In this document: positions 6,454 through 9,488 of the stretch, in pieces | Layout of the letters: every line of letters begins with the position of its first letter | Position numbering within the stretch: the first letter of the stretch is position 1 | Assembly: GCA_039961635.1 (NCBI GenBank) | Contig: JABRWB010000070.1 | Coordinates: 1-9,488, forward strand | From: a bacterium | GTDB taxonomy: Bacteria > 4484-113 > JAGGVC01 | Length of the DNA: 9,488 nucleotides | Direction of reading: 5' to 3' | Made by a program: the position numbers and the translations under genes | Notes under the pieces: generated by a model | What the model was told of the DNA's origin: nothing | Databases searched by the model: none | The model's input: the letters and a program-made list of their open reading frames with translations, nothing else

Positions 6454-6536
6454 GCACAGCCTCTTTTCATTACCGCTGCTTCCTTCCGGACCTGACGGGG
6501 TTTTGAACGTCGGCTTGCAGAAGTCCCAACCCCGGG
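6433..6536 (-). ncRNA. ffs: Signal recognition particle RNA, small 4.5S type
   Basis: Read on the minus strand, the segment around 6475-6496 is GTCAGGTCCGGAAGGAAGC followed by AGC. That is the universally conserved helix-8 apex of SRP RNA, with the GGAA tetraloop and the asymmetric loop that binds Ffh. The 5' end CCCGGGGTTGGG pairs with the 3' end CCTAACCCCGGG, closing one long hairpin of about 104 nt. That is the size of the short bacterial form without an Alu domain. With Ffh it targets nascent membrane and secreted proteins to FtsY and the Sec translocon. The predicted 5' end at 6536 lies 7 bases from a perfect -10. It is divergent from the reductase gene and convergent with the lipoprotein gene. 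Ends are deduced from pairing and may be off by a few bases. Confidence 0.95.
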
Positions 6537-6542
6537 AGATGT

Positions 6543-6571
6543 ATTATAACAAGTGTGTCTTCGGGCGTGAA
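6543..6571 (-). promoter_or_regulatory. Promoter of the SRP RNA gene
   Basis: On the minus strand, TTCACG (6566-6571), a 17-base spacer and a perfect TATAAT (6543-6548). The start is expected near 6536, exactly where the SRP RNA closing helix begins. The -35 overlaps the first codons of the divergent reductase gene if that starts at GTG 6555. Confidence 0.8.
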
Positions 6572-7475
6572 TATAAATAGATTGAGCGGCGCTTCGCGGC
6601 CGGAGCGACATTTAATAATCGGCGCGGGACAGGTGGGGACTGCGCTGTCGAAATCCCTGTCCGCGCTTTTGAATCCCGTGCGGCTGCTTGTGCATTCGGA
6701 ATATGACCTGCGCGAGCCTGCAAAGCTCGAATCCATACTGGATTCAGAGGATTTCGACCGCGTCTGGCTCACCGCCGCGATTACAAATGTGGACTGGTGC
6801 GAGGAACATCCGGACGAGGCCTTCGCGGTAAACGCCGTTGCGCCAGGCGAGATTGCCCGTATATGTTCGGACCGCGGGCTTTCGCTGGTGCACTTCAGCA
6901 CGGATTATGTATTTGACGGGCTTTCAAACGGCAAAACGCGAAACAAGCCGTATATCGAAAGCGATGCAACGAATCCGCTGAACGAGTATGGCCGCGCAAA
7001 GTTGCAAGGGGAAAAACTTGTGGCGGCTGGGCATCCGTCTGCTTCCATTGTCAGAACGAGCGCGGTTTATGCACCCGCAGGGACAAACTTTTTCAAGGCA
7101 ATTCTTGGCAAATTTCATGAAATGGGAAGCGTAGAAGTCGTTTCAGAGCAATTTGTCTCGCTGACCTACGCGCCGCACCTTGCGGATTGGCTTGCTGCTT
7201 TTCACAAGCAGCTTCCGCAGGGCATCTTCCACGTGGCGGGCTCCGGCGCCGCAAGCTGGTTTGAGATCGCCCGGGCTGCGTTCGGGCTGCTCGGACTTCC
7301 CGAATCGGGAGTACTGCCTACCGGCGCAGGAATCCCAGACAGGCCTGCGCGAAGGCCCGCGTATTCGGTGCTAGGCAGCGAGGTTTTGCCCGCGTTTTCA
7401 TTTCCGTTCCTGCCTTCTTGGCTTGAAGGACTGTCCAGTTGGGCGGCCGAATCCAAGCTGATGGGTAATTCTTAA
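6555..7475 (+). CDS. rfbD: dTDP-4-dehydrorhamnose reductase (RmlD-like)
   Basis: RmlD performs the last step of dTDP-L-rhamnose synthesis, NAD(P)H-dependent reduction of dTDP-6-deoxy-L-lyxo-4-hexulose, supplying rhamnose for cell-surface glycans. The ORF is 306 residues, close to the usual 280-300. It is an extended short-chain dehydrogenase: nucleotide-binding GAGQVG at 23-28, the RmlD signature STDYVFDG at 115-122, and the catalytic YxxxK pair Tyr145/Lys149 in YGRAKLQGE, plus the typical AAxTNVDxxE stretch near 75-84. The start is uncertain: GTG 6555, GTG 6567 or TTG 6582 are possible and none has a clear Shine-Dalgarno. GTG 6555 would put the SRP RNA promoter -35 inside the gene. No rfbA, rfbB or rfbC lies in the window, so the other pathway genes must be elsewhere or the enzyme may act on a related sugar nucleotide. 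Confidence 0.88.
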   Translation: MSSGVNINRLSGASRPERHLIIGAGQVGTALSKSLSALLNPVRLLVHSEYDLREPAKLESILDSEDFDRVWLTAAITNVDWCEEHPDEAFAVNAVAPGEIARICSDRGLSLVHFSTDYVFDGLSNGKTRNKPYIESDATNPLNEYGRAKLQGEKLVAAGHPSASIVRTSAVYAPAGTNFFKAILGKFHEMGSVEVVSEQFVSLTYAPHLADWLAAFHKQLPQGIFHVAGSGAASWFEIARAAFGLLGLPESGVLPTGAGIPDRPARRPAYSVLGSEVLPAFSFPFLPSWLEGLSSWAAESKLMGNS

Positions 7476-7571
7476 TAATGGGTACCATTCCCCAGAGGAT
7501 TAGAAATGAGATTTGTGGGTATACTGAAGGCGGTTATGGGCGAAAAAATTTTGCCGGAAAACCGCATTTTG

Positions 7572-7596
7572 ACGGCGGCCGTGGACGGCCCGCCGT
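7572..7596. repeat. GC-rich hairpin between the reductase and the PLD-like gene
   Basis: ACGGCGG (7572-7578) pairs perfectly with CCGCCGT (7590-7596). There is no T-run after it on either strand, so it is not a standard terminator. It sits 14 bases before the -35 of the next promoter and could be a weak terminator or a regulatory site. Confidence 0.35.
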
Positions 7597-7610
7597 ATTG
7601 CGCTTCAAGG

Positions 7611-7639
7611 TTGACTTTGGAGCGCACTAAGAATATAGT
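7611..7639 (+). promoter_or_regulatory. Promoter of the PLD-like lipoprotein gene
   Basis: TTGACT (7611-7616), a 17-base spacer and TATAGT (7634-7639): five of six matches in each box. The start is expected near 7646, giving a leader of about 30 bases with a GAGGAGG ribosome site at 7661-7667, 8 bases before ATG 7676. It gives this gene transcription independent of the reductase. Confidence 0.8.
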
Positions 7640-7675
7640 ACTCCCTTTGAGGAACGTACTGAGGAGGCGCTCAGC

Positions 7676-9488
7676 ATGCCGGGTAAGTTTGCGCGGTTAA
7701 TTGCGATTCTTTTCGTGGCCTTAATGGCCGGTTTTACTTTGTTCGGCTGCAACGGCGGAGAGGATGGCGGGACCACCCCGCCGCCGCCCGACGTGCCGGA
7801 TGTGCCGGACGTGATTTACCGCGGCCGGATTGACCAGGCTCCGGAAGTGGAAGCTCGTTTCGTGGACAGAAATCTGCGCAACGAAAGCTTGACCGATAAT
7901 CCGCTATCCGAGGATCCGATTTTTGATTTAATCAATCAGGCTCAACAGTCGCTGGACATCGCGGTTATGCGGATCAACCGCCAGGAGTTTGTTGAAGCGC
8001 TGCTTCGTCAGTCCCAGATCGTAAAGGTTCGTATCCTGACCGAAAAAGCCTTCTACGACAATCCGGTTTACAAGCCCTTCTACGAGCAGCTTGAAAACGA
8101 GACGCTAAACAACAACAATATCGAAATCCGCACGGACCTTGAAGGCGAGCCTCGCATGATGCACTCGCGTTTTATGATCATTGACAACGCTCGAACCGTG
8201 GTCGGCAGCTACGATTGGGCTGCGGCCGGGGCGAAGGATACAATCGGAGACGTTGTCATACTCAAGGATTCCCGGGTAACCGCGGCGTTTAAAAATCAGT
8301 TCGAGCAGATGTACACCAACCGGCTGTTTGGCCTCGCCAAGCAAGACGCAACCCAGCATGTCTGGCAGGTTGGCGGCGGAAGCGGGCGCATCGAGGTTTA
8401 CTTCGGCCCGACCGATGATTTGCGCGGACGAATCCAGCAACAGATTAATAGTTCGGTCAATATCGGCTTTTCCATAAAAGAGTTCAGCGATCTGTCCCTC
8501 GCGAATTTCATTCTCAACTGGGTCAGTCTGGGAACCTTCACGGATCCTCTTACCGGACGCACCGATCCCCTCGATCGCAACTTCACGGGCGTGATTAACG
8601 ACGTCGGCTTCGATACGACTCTTGAAGAGCAGGCGATCTACGAAGCTTTCGTGAACAGGATTCTGCAAGGAACGGAGGGCCAGCAGGGCGGCCTCGTTCT
8701 CACGAACAGCTCGATCAACAACGGTAACCCTTACAATTCAACCGTGAGCAACCACAAGTATCTCATTTGCGATCGCGAACTTGCACAGGTTTCGCACGTT
8801 GCCGGGCAGCTCTCGCTTGCTCCGGACGACGCCCCAAGCGTAATTACCGGCTCCGCCAACTGGACGCCTTCGTCGTTTGATTTCAACGACGAGTGCATGG
8901 TGATTCTTACCGGCGATCCTTTGGTTGTGAAATACGTAGGCCAGGTCAATCCGGCCGCGCCCAGCTTCAGCGAGATTCAAACCGATGTCAGACCGGAGGA
9001 TTTCGGCGAATTCATTCCGAATATGCTTCAGTTCCCCAACATCGCAAGTCCGACCTCAACGGTCATTCCGAATCTCGAAGTTCCATACGCGATCATTTAC
9101 GGCGTAATCCGCAATTTCAAGCCCGAAGTGACTATTACTACGGGCGAAGGCGGCGAACCGCTGACCATTCCAATCAATGTGATGTTCGCCGTTTCCGGAA
9201 AGCTTTATCTTTCCACATCGCAATCGGACGAAGATGAGTTCCAGCTGGAAATCCGCAACTTCGACAGGAGCGAATCCACCAACCCCCTGCACGGATACGT
9301 GATAACCGTTCCGGCGGGTGATTTAACAATCAGCCCTGTCCTTACCTACGCCGACGACGATTCCCCGATACCCGACGCGAACAATCCAACCTACAAGGTC
9401 AGCGTCGGTCCGGGAGGCGTCCGCAGACTCGACGTCACAATCGGCAGCATTGCCGCGCCGACCGACGGAGGAGGGGGCGGCGGCGGCG
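7676..9488 (+). CDS. Phospholipase-D-like lipoprotein with altered HKD motifs (3' end outside window)
   Basis: The frame is open from ATG 7676 to the window end (604 codons, no stop). The start is fixed by GAGGAGG and a lipoprotein signal peptide with lipobox LFG-Cys25, followed by a Pro/Val-rich DVPDVPDV spacer. It has the two-repeat phospholipase D fold. Motif 1 is HSRFMIID (His163, Arg165, Asp170) with GSYDW at 177-181; motif 2 is NHKYLICD (Asn359, Lys361, Asp366) with GSANW at 392-396. The family consensus is HxKxxxxD, so Lys is replaced by Arg in the first and His by Asn in the second. After about 440 comes a beta-rich region I do not recognise, then a run of glycines at the window edge, probably a linker to another domain. 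PLD-family members act on phosphodiesters (phospholipids or nucleic acids). Here activity is uncertain; an envelope location is likely. Confidence 0.9.
   Translation, partial: MPGKFARLIAILFVALMAGFTLFGCNGGEDGGTTPPPPDVPDVPDVIYRGRIDQAPEVEARFVDRNLRNESLTDNPLSEDPIFDLINQAQQSLDIAVMRINRQEFVEALLRQSQIVKVRILTEKAFYDNPVYKPFYEQLENETLNNNNIEIRTDLEGEPRMMHSRFMIIDNARTVVGSYDWAAAGAKDTIGDVVILKDSRVTAAFKNQFEQMYTNRLFGLAKQDATQHVWQVGGGSGRIEVYFGPTDDLRGRIQQQINSSVNIGFSIKEFSDLSLANFILNWVSLGTFTDPLTGRTDPLDRNFTGVINDVGFDTTLEEQAIYEAFVNRILQGTEGQQGGLVLTNSSINNGNPYNSTVSNHKYLICDRELAQVSHVAGQLSLAPDDAPSVITGSANWTPSSFDFNDECMVILTGDPLVVKYVGQVNPAAPSFSEIQTDVRPEDFGEFIPNMLQFPNIASPTSTVIPNLEVPYAIIYGVIRNFKPEVTITTGEGGEPLTIPINVMFAVSGKLYLSTSQSDEDEFQLEIRNFDRSESTNPLHGYVITVPAGDLTISPVLTYADDDSPIPDANNPTYKVSVGPGGVRRLDVTIGSIAAPTDGGGGGGG

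Noticed and set aside
7572-7596. Hairpin as terminator of the reductase gene
   Set aside because: A good stem, but no T-run follows on either strand, so it is listed only as a hairpin.
7506-7700. 64-codon ORF with an AGAGG-like site before the PLD-like gene
   Set aside because: It contains the TTGACT/TATAGT promoter and ribosome site of the next gene, overlaps its first codons and has no recognisable features; probably chance.

Overview
The window reads as a piece of chromosome from an uncultured, GC-rich, Gram-negative-type bacterium. It carries two lipoproteins with lipobox signal peptides, canonical sigma70-type promoters, a small 4.5S-type SRP RNA, a bacterial DnaG primase and dockerin-like surface modules. 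I cannot name the phylum from sequence alone.

Left third (1-1905): this looks like the tail of a polymorphic-toxin (Rhs-like) locus. A reading frame entering from the left turns from GC-rich into a lower-GC, very cysteine-rich C-terminal region. It is followed, with stop/start overlaps, by a small three-helix membrane protein that could be its immunity partner, and then by a short hybrid ORF ending in a fragment of Rhs/YD-repeat core. The cysteine-rich frame has an internal TAA at 1170. The same frame then stays open and cysteine-rich to a TGATG junction with the membrane-protein gene.

Middle (1897-4123): a cluster of GC-rich palindromic repeats separates the Rhs remnant from dnaG (2068-3852). 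A perfect TATAAT lies just before the dnaG GTG and no Shine-Dalgarno is present, suggesting a leaderless transcript. An approximately 270-bp spacer follows and carries a weak terminator candidate and a perfect TTGACA-N17-TATAAT promoter.

Right half (4124-9488): a 712-aa lipoprotein has two dockerin/FN3-like modules flanking a PKD and a beta-rich domain. Its 3' region folds into a 10-bp closed structure followed by a strong intrinsic terminator. On the opposite strand is the SRP RNA gene (ffs), not visible as an ORF. Divergent from it is an RmlD-like dTDP-4-dehydrorhamnose reductase. The window ends inside a phospholipase-D-like lipoprotein with its own promoter; both of its HKD motifs carry one key substitution.

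The strongest new leads are the toxin/immunity-like cassette with its in-frame stop, the complementary HKD substitutions, and the structured RNA/SRP RNA intergenic region. Housekeeping genes (dnaG, ffs, rfbD) are interleaved with envelope or surface-associated accessory genes rather than forming one operon.
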